Shown here one piece after another: positions 42,574 through 51,284 of a stretch of 64,000 nt of DNA; the stretch's first letter is position 1, and each line of letters starts with the position of its first letter. The translations under genes and the position numbers were made by a program. This stretch comes from Microbispora siamensis. Its GTDB lineage: Bacteria > Actinomycetota > Actinomycetes > Streptosporangiales > Streptosporangiaceae. A model generated the notes under the pieces. That model made no database searches and had not been told where the DNA came from. It worked only from the letters and a program-made list of their open reading frames with translations. The stretch is from assembly GCF_016863095.1 (NCBI RefSeq), contig NZ_BOOF01000004.1, positions 310,001 through 374,000 of the forward strand. The letters run 5' to 3'.

Positions 42574-44228
42574 CGAGCCTCCAGATAACGGTGGACGAGC
42601 GAGACCGCCATCGCGCCCTCGCCCACGGCCGAGGCCACGCGCTTGACCGATCCGGCCCGCACGTCGCCCGCCGCGAAGACGCCGGGCATGCTCGACTCCA
42701 GGTGATAGGGGTCCCTGGACGGCGTCCATCCGGCCGGGCGGCGGCCGTCCGCGAGCAGGTCGGACCCGGTCAGCACGTAGCCGCCTGCGTCGCGGGCGAC
42801 CACGTCGCCGAGCCAGTCGGTGCGCGGTTCCGCCCCGATGAAGACGAACAGCCACGAGGCCGGGACGGCGGTCGTCAGGCCGGTCCGCCCGTCGCACAGG
42901 ATCAGGCGCTCCAGATGGTCGCGGCCCTCGCCGCCGACCACCTGCGTGCGCGGATGGACCTCGATCGACGGAATGGCCTCGATCTGATCGATCAAATACC
43001 GCGACATCGACCGGGTGAGGTCCTCTCCCCGGATGAGCATGTGCACCTTCCGGGCGTACCGGGAGAAGTACACCGCCGCCTGCCCGGCCGAGTTCGCCCC
43101 GCCCACGATGTAGACCTCTTCCCCGGCGCAGCTCGGGGCCTCGGTGGCGGCGGCTCCGTAGAAGACGCCCCGGCCGGTCAGGTCGGCCAGGCCGGGCGCG
43201 TCCAGGAGCCGGTAGGACACGCCGGTCGCCAGCACGACCGTGTGCGCCGTCACGGCGGTGCCGTCGCCGAAGTGCAGCAGGGTGGCCGAACCGTTCCTTT
43301 CGAGGCCGACGACCTCCCGGGTGGTGAGCAGTTCGGTGTTGAACTTCAGCGCCTGCCTGCGGGCGCGGTCGGTGAGCTGGGCGCCGGAGACCCCGTCGGG
43401 GAAGCCCAGGTAGTTCTCGATCCGGCTGCTCTGCCCGGCCTGGCCGCCGGTGGCCCGCTGCTCCACGAGCAGGGTGCGCAGTCCCTCCGACGCGCCGTAC
43501 ACCGCGGCGCCGAGGCCGGCGGGGCCCGCGCCGATCACGGCGAGGTCGTAGAGGTCCGAGGCCGGCGTGGTGGCCATGCCGACGTGCGCGGCGAGATCGG
43601 CCTCCGTGGGCCGCGCCAGGGCCTTGCCGTCCGTGGTGATCACCACCGGCACGTCCGCCTCGCTCATCCCGGCGGCGGTCAGCAGGCGTACGCCCTCGGC
43701 CTCGTCGGCCCGCAGCCAGCGGTACGGCACGAGGTTGCGGGCCAGGAAGTCGCGCACCGTGAACGACTGCGCCGACCAGCGATGTGCCACGACCTTGGTC
43801 TCCGGCATCGTCACCGCGGGGGTGGCGAGCCAGGACTCCAGCAGCGCGTCCAGCACCGGGTAGAGCTTCTCCTCCGGCGGGTTCCACGGCTTGAGCAGGT
43901 AGTGGTCGAGGTCGACGATGTTGATCGCGTTGATGGCCGCGTCGGTGTCCGCGTACGCGGTCAGCAGCACCCTGCGCGCCAGCGGGAAGATGTCCATGGC
44001 GGCCTCGAGGAACTCGATGCCGTTCATCTGGGGCATCCGGTAGTCGGCCAGCATGACGGCGACCTGCTCGCCGCGCAGCTTGATCTCGCGCAGCGCGTCG
44101 AGCGCGCTGGGGCCGGACTCGGCCCGGATCACCCGGTAGCGGTCGCCGTATCGGCGGCGTACGTCACGAGCCACGGCCCGGGAGACGGAAGGGTCGTCAT
44201 CGACGGTGAGGATCGCGGCATTCTGCAC
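42570..44228 (-). CDS. response regulator - thioredoxin-like - thioredoxin reductase-like fusion
   Basis: 552 aa from GTG 44228. Receiver domain (1-125; DDD at 10-12, phosphoacceptor Asp62 in MLADYRMP), a thioredoxin/glutaredoxin-like segment (~140-215), then a two-Rossmann flavoprotein (LAVIGAGPAGLGAAVYGASE for FAD; YIVGGANSAGQAA for NADPH; VFAAGDVRAG). The redox CxxC of true thioredoxin reductases is missing: the position reads YGAAATEAPSC. It has no DNA-binding output, so it is an enzyme-type response regulator whose electron acceptor is unknown. The divergent spacer holds a DosR-like box. Confidence 0.88.
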   Translation of the reverse strand: MQNAAILTVDDDPSVSRAVARDVRRRYGDRYRVIRAESGPSALDALREIKLRGEQVAVMLADYRMPQMNGIEFLEAAMDIFPLARRVLLTAYADTDAAINAINIVDLDHYLLKPWNPPEEKLYPVLDALLESWLATPAVTMPETKVVAHRWSAQSFTVRDFLARNLVPYRWLRADEAEGVRLLTAAGMSEADVPVVITTDGKALARPTEADLAAHVGMATTPASDLYDLAVIGAGPAGLGAAVYGASEGLRTLLVEQRATGGQAGQSSRIENYLGFPDGVSGAQLTDRARRQALKFNTELLTTREVVGLERNGSATLLHFGDGTAVTAHTVVLATGVSYRLLDAPGLADLTGRGVFYGAAATEAPSCAGEEVYIVGGANSAGQAAVYFSRYARKVHMLIRGEDLTRSMSRYLIDQIEAIPSIEVHPRTQVVGGEGRDHLERLILCDGRTGLTTAVPASWLFVFIGAEPRTDWLGDVVARDAGGYVLTGSDLLADGRRPAGWTPSRDPYHLESSMPGVFAAGDVRAGSVKRVASAVGEGAMAVSLVHRYLEAR

Positions 44229-44270
44229 AACTCACACGGTACTGGCGGATCTTCCCTGATCGGCACTCCC

Positions 44271-44284
44271 GGGACATAGGTCCC
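44271..44284. promoter_or_regulatory. DosR/DevR-like box
   Basis: GGGAC-ATAG-GTCCC, a perfect 5+4+5 dyad matching the core of the mycobacterial DosR consensus (GGGACTWWAGTCCC). It sits between the divergent fusion-protein/kinase operon and the CBS operon, 43 and 74 bp from the starts. Confidence 0.65.
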
Positions 44285-44357
44285 ACGGTAGGGGGACGTT
44301 CGCCGGTCGCCCCGCCGCCGATCGTGGCCAAGGCTGGGGAAGACGAAGGAGGGCGCC

Positions 44358-45056
44358 ATGCCGATGACCGTCCGCGACGTCATGAACAGGTTCGTGGTCG
44401 CCGTCGAGGCGACGGCCTCGTTCACCGACGTGGTCACCGCGATGTGCCGGTTCCACGTCGGGGCCGTCCCGGTCGTGGACGGGGACCGGCGCGTGCTCGG
44501 CATGGTGAGCGACGACGACCTGCTGCTCAAGGACCTCGACCGGCGGCCCGGCGACCTGCTCATCGAGGGGCCGTTCCGCCGCAGGGAGCGCAGGAAGGCG
44601 AGCGGCCGCACCGCCGCCCAGATCATGAGCAGCCCCGCGATCACCGTCACCGAGGACACCCCGCTGCGGCGGGCGGCCTGTCTGATGCACCGCAACAGGA
44701 TCAAGGAACTGCCGGTGGTGGACGGGCAGACCGGTCGCATCACCGGGCTGGTCAAACAGTCCGACCTGATCAGAGCGTTCTGCCGGCCCCCGGAGGACCT
44801 CCGCGACGACGTCATCGAGGTGGTGTCGCGCTACTCCCGGCAGTGCGCCGTACGGGTCGAGGACGGGATCGTCCACCTCGACGGCGGCGTGGAGCGGCGT
44901 TCCCAGCTCTGCGCCCTGATCGAGGAGGTCTGGCAGGTGGACGGCGTGGTGGACGTCGACTCCTTCATCTCCTACGAGACGGACGACGTGGACCGGGCGG
45001 TCTCCGCGGGCGCGCCCCGGCGGGCCGGCCCGGCGGAAGGCGGGAAGGACCGATGA
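44358..45056 (+). CDS. CBS domain pair protein with C-terminal BON domain
   Basis: 232 aa from ATG 44358 (AAGGAGGG at 44346-44353). Two CBS motifs (TVRDVMNRFVVAVEATASFT; QIMSSPAITVTEDTPLRRAA) and a BON domain (VRVEDGIVHLDGGVERRSQL). CBS pairs sense adenosyl nucleotides. CBS-BON proteins are frequent in actinobacterial dormancy or hypoxia clusters. It overlaps the next CBS gene by ATGA. Confidence 0.88.
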   Translation: MPMTVRDVMNRFVVAVEATASFTDVVTAMCRFHVGAVPVVDGDRRVLGMVSDDDLLLKDLDRRPGDLLIEGPFRRRERRKASGRTAAQIMSSPAITVTEDTPLRRAACLMHRNRIKELPVVDGQTGRITGLVKQSDLIRAFCRPPEDLRDDVIEVVSRYSRQCAVRVEDGIVHLDGGVERRSQLCALIEEVWQVDGVVDVDSFISYETDDVDRAVSAGAPRRAGPAEGGKDR

Positions 45057-45532
45057 GCGTCGAGACCACGACCGCGTCCGAGGTGATGACCCGGACGCTC
45101 GTCACGGTGGAGCCGGACGAGTCGCCGCTGATGGCCTGGGAGCTGATGTGGCGGGCCGGCGTGCACCACCTCCCGGTCGTGGACGCCCGCTGCCGGCTCG
45201 TCGGCGTGCTCGGGCGGGAGGACGTCGCCGCGCACTGGTCGGGCGGCCCCGCCGAGCAGTCCCGGACGGCGGTGCGCACGCTCGTGCAGGGGCGGCGCTG
45301 TCCCCGGGTCGCCCCGGACGCCCCGCTGTCCGAGGTGGCCGCGCTGATGGCCGACGCCGACTGCGGCGCGGTCTGCGTGCTCGGGCCGGACGAGATCCTG
45401 CGGGGCCTGGTCACCACCACCGACGTGCTGATGGCGCTGGCCGGGAGGACGGCGCGTCCGGCGGAAGACGTGGTGGACGTGAAAGGCGGCCTGTTCCACC
45501 TGGAGCCGGTGCCGTCCGTCACCCGTCCATGA
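45053..45532 (+). CDS. CBS domain pair protein
   Basis: 159 aa. Two CBS modules: [20 protein letters not shown] and [20 protein letters not shown], each ending in a short GV(L)GREDV / [11 protein letters not shown] strand. Translationally coupled to the CBS-BON gene. Its last 14 bases overlap the convergent alcohol dehydrogenase gene. Probably an energy-charge sensor; partner unknown. Confidence 0.87.
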   Translation: MSVETTTASEVMTRTLVTVEPDESPLMAWELMWRAGVHHLPVVDARCRLVGVLGREDVAAHWSGGPAEQSRTAVRTLVQGRRCPRVAPDAPLSEVAALMADADCGAVCVLGPDEILRGLVTTTDVLMALAGRTARPAEDVVDVKGGLFHLEPVPSVTRP

Positions 45533-46523
45533 GCAGGACGGCGGCCCCTCCGACGCGGTCGGCGGCCAGGTCGGCCAGGGCCTGGTCGGCGGCGTCGAAG
45601 GAGTAGAGCGTCGTCGTGACCCGCGGGTGGTGGAGGGCCGCCAGCCGCAGGAACTCCCGCCCGTCGTCGCGGGTGTTGGCCGTGACGCTGCGCAGCGTCC
45701 GCTCCTGGAACAGATGGCGCTGGTAGTTCAGCACCGGGATGTCGGTGAGGTGGATCCCCGCCACCGCGAGTGTGCCGCCCCGGTCGAGCGCGGCCAGCGC
45801 GACCGGCACGAGGTCGCCCACCGGGGCGAACAGGATGGCCGCGTCCAGGGGTTCCGGCGGCGGGTCGGCGCTGCCCGCGGCGGAGGCCGCGCCCAGCCGG
45901 AGCGCGAGCTCCCTGGCCGCCGCGGACCTCGTCATCACGTGCACGGTCGCGCCCTCGGCGATCGCGATCTGGGCGGTCAGATGGGCCGAGGCGCCGAACC
46001 CGTAGATCCCGAGCCGCCCGCTCGGGGGCAGGTCGGCGCGGACCAGCGCGCGATATCCGATGATCCCCGCGCACAGCAGCGGGGCGAGCGTCTCGGCCGG
46101 GGTGTCCGCGGGCAGCGGGTAGACGTACGCCGCGGGGGCGGTCAGCAGTTCCGCGTACCCGCCGTCGGCGTCCCAGCCGGTGTAGGTGGACGCGGGGCAC
46201 AGGTTCTCCGCGCCGTGCAGGCAGTAGCGGCACCGGCCGCAGGTCGAGCGCAGCCAGGCCACCCCCACGCGGGTGCCCACCGGCGGCCCCGCCGTGTCCG
46301 GGCCGAGCCCCGCCACCCGCCCCACGACCTCGTGCCCGGGAACCGTACGGGGGCGCCTCGGGGGGAGGTCGCCCTCGGCGAGGTGCAGGTCGGTGCGGCA
46401 GACCGCGCACGCCTCGACGCGGACCAGCAGTTCCCCCGGCCCGGGCACGGGGTCCGGCAGCACGGCCCGTTCCAGCGGTCGCGTCGCGACGGGCCCCGGC
46501 CGGGCCACGACCCAGGCGTCCAT
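45519..46523 (-). CDS. zinc-dependent alcohol dehydrogenase
   Basis: 334 aa from ATG 46523. MDR superfamily: catalytic zinc ligands in CAVCRTDLH and VPGHEVVG, structural zinc Cys set [15 protein letters not shown], and NAD(P) loop [10 protein letters not shown]. The cofactor loop reads GFGASA rather than GLGGVG. The ATG overlaps the stop of the split-barrel gene (TGATG), so both are cotranslated. Substrate unknown; it may consume reductant during oxygen limitation. Confidence 0.9.
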   Translation of the reverse strand: MDAWVVARPGPVATRPLERAVLPDPVPGPGELLVRVEACAVCRTDLHLAEGDLPPRRPRTVPGHEVVGRVAGLGPDTAGPPVGTRVGVAWLRSTCGRCRYCLHGAENLCPASTYTGWDADGGYAELLTAPAAYVYPLPADTPAETLAPLLCAGIIGYRALVRADLPPSGRLGIYGFGASAHLTAQIAIAEGATVHVMTRSAAARELALRLGAASAAGSADPPPEPLDAAILFAPVGDLVPVALAALDRGGTLAVAGIHLTDIPVLNYQRHLFQERTLRSVTANTRDDGREFLRLAALHHPRVTTTLYSFDAADQALADLAADRVGGAAVLLMDG

Positions 46524-46951
46524 CAGGCGTGCCGGATGCGCCGGCCGCTGACCTCGTTGGGCGAGATCCGGATGTAGAGCGGACGGTCGCCGCCCGCCCA
46601 CGACTCCACGGCGTTCTTGTTCACGTCGCCGGTGATGTGGTGGGCCCCGCCGCGTACGAGCACGCTCCAGCCCTCCCGGGTGCTCTCGTCGATGTGGTCC
46701 ACCTCGAAGGCCACCATGAAGTCGGCCCCCTCGATCCCCGTGCGCAGGTCGGCGTCCATCGGGCCGCCGAGAGCGGTGCGGAACAAGACGGCGCCCTGCT
46801 CGATCGTGTAGTTGACCGGCAGGATCACGGGCCCGGCCGGGTTGTTGAAGGCGACCCTGCCCACACCGCCCGGCGAGATCAGCCGCAGGCACTCCTCGCG
46901 GTCGAGCTTGTCCAGGCGCGGCATGCCGGCGGGAGCCGTGTCTTCAGTCAT
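46523..46951 (-). CDS. pyridoxamine 5'-phosphate oxidase-like FMN split-barrel protein
   Basis: 142 aa from ATG 46951. Opens [20 protein letters not shown], then [15 protein letters not shown], a typical FMN/F420 split-barrel fold of small actinobacterial PPOX-class proteins. First gene of the operon with the zinc dehydrogenase. A DosR-like box lies about 90 bp upstream. Reaction unknown. Confidence 0.85.
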   Translation of the reverse strand: MTEDTAPAGMPRLDKLDREECLRLISPGGVGRVAFNNPAGPVILPVNYTIEQGAVLFRTALGGPMDADLRTGIEGADFMVAFEVDHIDESTREGWSVLVRGGAHHITGDVNKNAVESWAGGDRPLYIRISPNEVSGRRIRHA

Positions 46952-47041
46952 GCGAACCTCCACGATGATCCTCAACGGGCGTCGGCGGCCAGTCTGCCGT
47001 TCCCGTCCCTCCGGCGGCACCGACGTCCGTCGCTCGGCGGA

Positions 47042-47055
47042 GGGACTAAGGGCCC
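47042..47055. promoter_or_regulatory. DosR/DevR-like box (one mismatch)
   Basis: GGGAC-TAAG-GGCCC: same 5+4+5 layout as 44271-44284 with one mismatch in the right arm. Between the divergent split-barrel/dehydrogenase operon and the VOC gene. Confidence 0.55.
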
Positions 47056-47124
47056 GGGAAGCCTTGGCCGCCGCTTGCCGTAATCCATCCCCAACCGCAT
47101 GCCCCGAATGGGCACGACCGTCAC

Positions 47125-47529
47125 GTGGAAGTGCTGAGCAGCCGCATACTCCTGCGATCGGCCGACCGGACCGCGAGCCGCCGTTTCTACCGGGACGTCC
47201 TGGGCCTGGCCGTCAACCGGGAGTTCGGCCCGGTAGAGGACCCCGGGGTGGTGTTCTTCCTGGGGCAGGGGTTCGTCGAGGTCTCGCCGCGCACCGGCGA
47301 CGTACGGGAGGGGCCGGCCATCTGGTTGCAGGTGCGCGACGTGCAGAGGGAGCACGACCGGCTGGTGGAGGCCGGGGTGCGGGTGTCCCGCCCGCCCCGG
47401 CTGGAGCCGTGGGGGCTGGTGGAGATGTGGATCGAGGACCCCGACGGCCTGCCGATCGTGCTGGTCGAGATTCCCGAGGGCCACCCGCTGCGGCGCGACC
47501 ACCGTTCCTTCACGCCGCGCCCCGCCTGA
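47125..47529 (+). CDS. VOC superfamily (glyoxalase-like) protein
   Basis: 134 aa from GTG 47125. Two beta-alpha-beta-beta-beta units: SRILLRSADRTASRRFYRDV and IWLQVRDVQREHDRLVEAGV, ending in the metal-ligand strand EMWIEDPDGLPIVLVEIP. The fold supports metal-dependent dioxygenase, isomerase or resistance roles. No clear ribosome-binding site. Divergent from the split-barrel gene. Confidence 0.85.
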   Translation: MEVLSSRILLRSADRTASRRFYRDVLGLAVNREFGPVEDPGVVFFLGQGFVEVSPRTGDVREGPAIWLQVRDVQREHDRLVEAGVRVSRPPRLEPWGLVEMWIEDPDGLPIVLVEIPEGHPLRRDHRSFTPRPA

Positions 47530-47569
47530 ACCCGTCTCCGGCCGCCCGAGCGGCTGCGGTGCTGTTGAA

Positions 47570-47599
47570 TTGAAGAATTCTTCACATTACGAATATGCT
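47570..47599 (+). promoter_or_regulatory. promoter and palindromic operator of the ArsR-SulP operon
   Basis: TTGAAG (-35, 47570-47575), 18 nt, TATGCT (-10, 47594-47599). GAAGAATTCTTC (47572-47583), a perfect 12-bp palindrome, overlaps the -35. It fits an ArsR autorepressor site. Confidence 0.6.
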
Positions 47600-47626
47600 G
47601 GCTCCGCCGACGGAGGAGAGGACGAC

Positions 47627-47806
47627 ATGCACGAGTTCACGGCGGAGCTGCGCGCCCGGCTCGCGGAGGTGCGCGAGGAACTGCGGCGGGCGCGGGAGAG
47701 CGGCGACGAGCACGGCGTCCAGGTCGCCTCGGGCCGTCTCGACAACCTGAACCGCCTGGCCGCCGATCACGGGATCAGCCCGGAGGCGGCGGGAGAGGCG
47801 GAGTGA
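47627..47806 (+). CDS. small charged helical protein (59 aa)
   Basis: ATG 47627, GGAGGAGAG (47612-47620) upstream. MHEFTAELRARLAEVREELR forms a likely coiled coil. The frame extends upstream but only through the promoter. No recognised domain. Overlaps the ArsR start by GTGA, so it belongs to the ArsR-SulP operon and may be an accessory or regulatory subunit. Confidence 0.6.
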   Translation: MHEFTAELRARLAEVREELRRARESGDEHGVQVASGRLDNLNRLAADHGISPEAAGEAE

Positions 47807-48147
47807 CCCCGATGCCCGTCCCGCTCTACCAAGCCAAGGCCGACTTCTTCCGCACCCTGGGACATCCGGTGCGCATCCGCGTGCTCGAACTTCTGCGGGA
47901 CGGCCCCCGCCCGGTCCGCGAATTGCTCAACGAGATCGAGGTGGAGGCGTCGAACCTGTCCCAGCAGCTCGCCGTGCTGCGCCGCACAGGCCTGGTCAGC
48001 GCGGTCAGGGAGGGCGGCACGGTGGTCTACTCGCTGGCCACCCCCGACGTCGTGGACCTGCTCGCGGCGGCCCGGCGGATCCTCACCGATATGATCACCG
48101 GCCAGGGCGAGCTGCTGGCCGAGCTCCAGGCGGAGGCGGCCGAGTGA
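47803..48147 (+). CDS. ArsR/SmtB family regulator
   Basis: 114 aa from GTG 47803 (ATG 47812 is possible). Winged helix with FFRTLGHPVRIRVLELLRDG and recognition helix EASNLSQQLAVLRRTGLVSA. No CxC or His-rich metal site, so a non-metal signal is likely. Coupled by GTGA to the SulP transporter, the probable target via the GAAGAATTCTTC site. Confidence 0.88.
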   Translation: MTPMPVPLYQAKADFFRTLGHPVRIRVLELLRDGPRPVRELLNEIEVEASNLSQQLAVLRRTGLVSAVREGGTVVYSLATPDVVDLLAAARRILTDMITGQGELLAELQAEAAE

Positions 48148-49877
48148 CCGGCGCGGCCAGGCGGCTGTACGGCCGGGTCGCAGGGCTGCTGCCCTCGCCC
48201 GCCGACTGGCGACCGGCCCGCCGCAGCCCCGGCCGCGACCTGATCGCCGGGCTCACGGTCGCGGTGGTGGCCCTGCCGCTCGCGCTGGCCTTCGGGGTCG
48301 GCTCCGGGCTCGGCGCGCAGGCCGGCCTGGCGACCGCCGTCGTCGCGGGCGTGATCGCCGCCGTCTTCGGCGGCAGCAACCTCCAGGTGTCGGGGCCCAC
48401 GGGGGCCATGACCGTCGTCCTCGTCCCGATCGTGCACAGTCACGGCCCTGCCGGAGTGCTCGCGGTCGGTCTGCTCGCCGGGATCGTGCTCGTGGTGCTC
48501 GCGCTGGCCCGAATCGGCAGGTACGCCCGCTACATGCCGACCCCCGTCATCGAGGGCTTCACGGCGGGCATCGCCGTCGTCATCGCGCTCCAGCAGTTGC
48601 CCGCGGCGCTCGGCGTGACCGGCGAGGGGGAGCGGGTGTGGCAGGCGGCGGGGAACGCGGTCGCGAACTTCGCGCGCGACCCGCATCCGGTGCCGATCGC
48701 GATGGCGCTCGTGGTCGCCGGGGTCATGCTGCTCGGCGCGCGGTGGCGGCCCGCGGTGCCGTTCTCCTTCCTGACGGTCGTGGCCGCGACGGTCGTGGCC
48801 GAGGTCGCCGGGCTGGACGTCGCCCGCATCGGAACGCTGCCGGCCGGGCTGCCCGCGCCGTCGATCGGCTTCCTCGACCCCTTCCTCGATGGCGGCGCCG
48901 TCACCTCGCTGCTCCCCGCGGCCCTCGCCGTGGCCGCCCTCGGGGCCCTCGAGAGTCTGCTGTGCGCCTCGGTCGCCGACGCCATGAGCGTGGGGGAGCG
49001 GCACGACCCCGACCGCGAGCTGTTCGGGCAGGGCCTGGCGAACGTCGTCTCCCCGCTCTTCGGCGGCATCCCCGCCACCGCCGCGATCGCCCGTACGGCC
49101 GTCAACGTGCGCTCGGGCGCCCGCTCGCGCCTGGCCGCCCTCACGCACGCCGTCGTTCTGGCCGTCATCGTGTTCAGCGCGGGCGGCCTCGTCGGGCGGA
49201 TCCCGCTCGCCGCGCTGGCCGGGGTGCTGCTGGCCACGACGGTCCGCATGGTCGAGGTCGGGTCGCTGCGCGCCATCGCCCGCTCCACCCGGGGCGACGC
49301 CGCGGTGATGATCCTCACCTTCGCCGTCACCGTCGTGTTCGACCTCGTCACCGCGGTCGCGGTCGGCGTCGGAGTCGCGATCGTGCTCGCCCTGCGGGCC
49401 GTCGCGCGCAGCGCACAGATCGAGCAGGTCCCGCTGGAGACCGGCGACCACGGCGACGAGGAACGGCGCCTGCTGTCCGAGCACATCGTGGCCTACCGGT
49501 TCGACGGCCCGCTGTTCTTCGGCGCGGCCCACCGCTTTCTGCTTGAGCTGTCGGAGGTCGCCGACGTGCGGGTGGTCATCCTGCGCATGTCGCGCGTGTC
49601 CACGATCGACGCCACGGGCGCGGGTGTCCTCGGGGACGCGATCAGACGGCTGGAAGGAAAGGGGATCACCGTGCTGCTGTCGGGCATCCGGCCTGGCCAC
49701 GACGAGGTCCTCGGCGGGCTCGGAGTGGCCGGCCACCTCCGGCGCGACGGGCTCGTCTTCCCGGACACGCCGGCCGCGATCGACCATGCCAGGACGCTGC
49801 TCGGGCTCCCGTCCGCGCCACCGCCGACCCCCGTTCTCGCGGCACGTCACCCGGACGTTCCCGCGCGGACGGTGTGA
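48144..49877 (+). CDS. SulP family anion transporter with STAS domain
   Basis: 577 aa from GTG 48144. Cytoplasmic N-terminus, SulP core with DLIAGLTVAVVALPLALAFG and the anion-site loop NLQVSGPTGAMTVVLVPIV, about ten more helices, and a C-terminal STAS domain (~440-560; VVILRMSRVSTIDATGAGVL). SulP proteins move sulfate, bicarbonate or other anions. The ArsR-SulP pairing is recurrent in actinobacteria; substrate not determinable here. Confidence 0.9.
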   Translation: MTGAARRLYGRVAGLLPSPADWRPARRSPGRDLIAGLTVAVVALPLALAFGVGSGLGAQAGLATAVVAGVIAAVFGGSNLQVSGPTGAMTVVLVPIVHSHGPAGVLAVGLLAGIVLVVLALARIGRYARYMPTPVIEGFTAGIAVVIALQQLPAALGVTGEGERVWQAAGNAVANFARDPHPVPIAMALVVAGVMLLGARWRPAVPFSFLTVVAATVVAEVAGLDVARIGTLPAGLPAPSIGFLDPFLDGGAVTSLLPAALAVAALGALESLLCASVADAMSVGERHDPDRELFGQGLANVVSPLFGGIPATAAIARTAVNVRSGARSRLAALTHAVVLAVIVFSAGGLVGRIPLAALAGVLLATTVRMVEVGSLRAIARSTRGDAAVMILTFAVTVVFDLVTAVAVGVGVAIVLALRAVARSAQIEQVPLETGDHGDEERRLLSEHIVAYRFDGPLFFGAAHRFLLELSEVADVRVVILRMSRVSTIDATGAGVLGDAIRRLEGKGITVLLSGIRPGHDEVLGGLGVAGHLRRDGLVFPDTPAAIDHARTLLGLPSAPPPTPVLAARHPDVPARTV

Positions 49878-49958
49878 TCGGCGCGCGACTCCCCGTAGGC
49901 TTCCGAATGGAAGAACAGTAGCCTTAATTTCCTACCAGCTTTGTGGGAGACTGGGGTG

Positions 49959-51284
49959 ATGAGCGCCTGGCCCCGCGAGACACCTGTCACCGCCGCCGTC
50001 ACGGCCGCGCGCTGGGTGCGGTCGGCGGCGGTCGACGACGACCTGGGACGGCGATGGCGGGCCAACCCCGATCCCCGGGGGCGGTCGGCCGGGGCCGGTG
50101 ACGTCTCGTCCCTCTACGCCGGCGCGGCCGGCGTCGTGCTGTTCTTCCTCGAACTCGCCGCCGCCACCGGCCACGAGGCCTACCTGGAGGACGCGCTCGC
50201 GGGCGCCCGCAGGCTCGCCGTCACCTGGCCGGAGCAGCGTGACCCGACCTTCTATCACGGGCTCGCCGGTCTGGTCTTCGCCATGGCGGAGACGGGGTGG
50301 GCGACGGGTGACGAGGAGGTCTTCGGGGCGGCCCGCGCCGCCGCCGACCGCCTCGTCCGCGACGCCCGCCCGTTCGGCGACGGCATCGGCTGGACCGGCG
50401 ACCCGGCGCAGCGCGGTGACGGGGGGATCGTGCTCGCGCTGCTGCACGCGGCCGGGATCCTCGGCGTCCCGGCGTACGAGGAGGTGGCGATCGAGGCGGG
50501 GGAGCGCATCGCGGGCCTCGCCGTCCCCGGGCACCGCTTCGGCGGCGACGCCGCCCCCGACCTGCCCGTGGACGCCGTCTCCCCGGGGTTCCTGCCCGGG
50601 ACGGCGGGCACGGCGTTCCTGCTCGCCCGCCTGTACGGCGTGACCCGCGACGAGCGGTTCCTCACGGCGGCCCGCAGGGGGGCCGACTTCGTCCGGACGG
50701 TCAGCGTGGTCACCGACAGGTGCGCGCTCGTGCCGCACCACCTCCCGCAGGGCCGCCGCCTTCACTACCTCGGCTTCTGCTCGGGATCCGCCGGAGTGGC
50801 CCGCATGTTCCACGAACTGCACCGGGTCACCGGCGACCCGGGCGATCTCGACTGGGTGGAACGGCTCGCGCACGGAATCATGCAGAGCGGCGTGCCCGGG
50901 TCGCGGCCCTCGGGTCACTGGGACGTGGCCTGCCTGTGCTGCGGCACGGCCGGGCTGATCGAGTGCTTCGTGGGCCTGTACGCCGCCACTGGGCGTGAGC
51001 CGTACCTCGACTTCGCGCGCACGCTCGCGATCGACCTGATCGGACGCGCGACCGCGGGCGACGAGGCCGGCTTCCGGTGGTATCAGGCATATCGGCGGCT
51101 GCGGCCCGGGGAGGTCACGGCCGACACCGGATACATGGTGGGAGCCGCGGGCATCGGGACGGCTCTGCTGCATCTGGACGCCGCGGAGCACACCGGCACG
51201 CCGCGCCGGTTGATCCTCCTGCCGGACAACCCGTTCCCGGCCATCCCGATCCCCGCCGCGGTCCTGCGTGGCGAGCAGGCATAG
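49959..51284 (+). CDS. orphan LanC-like cyclase
   Basis: 441 aa from ATG 49959. The (alpha/alpha) toroid is evident: SLYAGAAGVVLFFLELAAAT, TFYHGLAGLVFAMAE, DAVSPGFLPGTAGTAFLLAR. The zinc ligands are Cys274 (GFCSGSAG), Cys327 and Cys328 (CLCCGTAG). CCG replaces the CHG of NisC-type enzymes, the three-Cys arrangement known from ProcM-type LanM. LanC proteins add Cys thiols to dehydroamino acids. No dehydratase, precursor peptide or exporter is nearby, so a lanthipeptide pathway is not shown. Confidence 0.82.
   Translation: MSAWPRETPVTAAVTAARWVRSAAVDDDLGRRWRANPDPRGRSAGAGDVSSLYAGAAGVVLFFLELAAATGHEAYLEDALAGARRLAVTWPEQRDPTFYHGLAGLVFAMAETGWATGDEEVFGAARAAADRLVRDARPFGDGIGWTGDPAQRGDGGIVLALLHAAGILGVPAYEEVAIEAGERIAGLAVPGHRFGGDAAPDLPVDAVSPGFLPGTAGTAFLLARLYGVTRDERFLTAARRGADFVRTVSVVTDRCALVPHHLPQGRRLHYLGFCSGSAGVARMFHELHRVTGDPGDLDWVERLAHGIMQSGVPGSRPSGHWDVACLCCGTAGLIECFVGLYAATGREPYLDFARTLAIDLIGRATAGDEAGFRWYQAYRRLRPGEVTADTGYMVGAAGIGTALLHLDAAEHTGTPRRLILLPDNPFPAIPIPAAVLRGEQA

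Noticed and set aside
41125-43887. A 920-codon minus-strand frame reading through the histidine kinase
   Set aside because: Only the part from ATG 42573 is the kinase. The upstream extension is a shifted-frame shadow of the REC-TrxR fusion.
49959-51284. A lanthipeptide biosynthetic gene cluster
   Set aside because: Only the cyclase-like gene is present. Upstream and downstream genes are a SulP transporter and a cellulase; no dehydratase, precursor or transporter was found.
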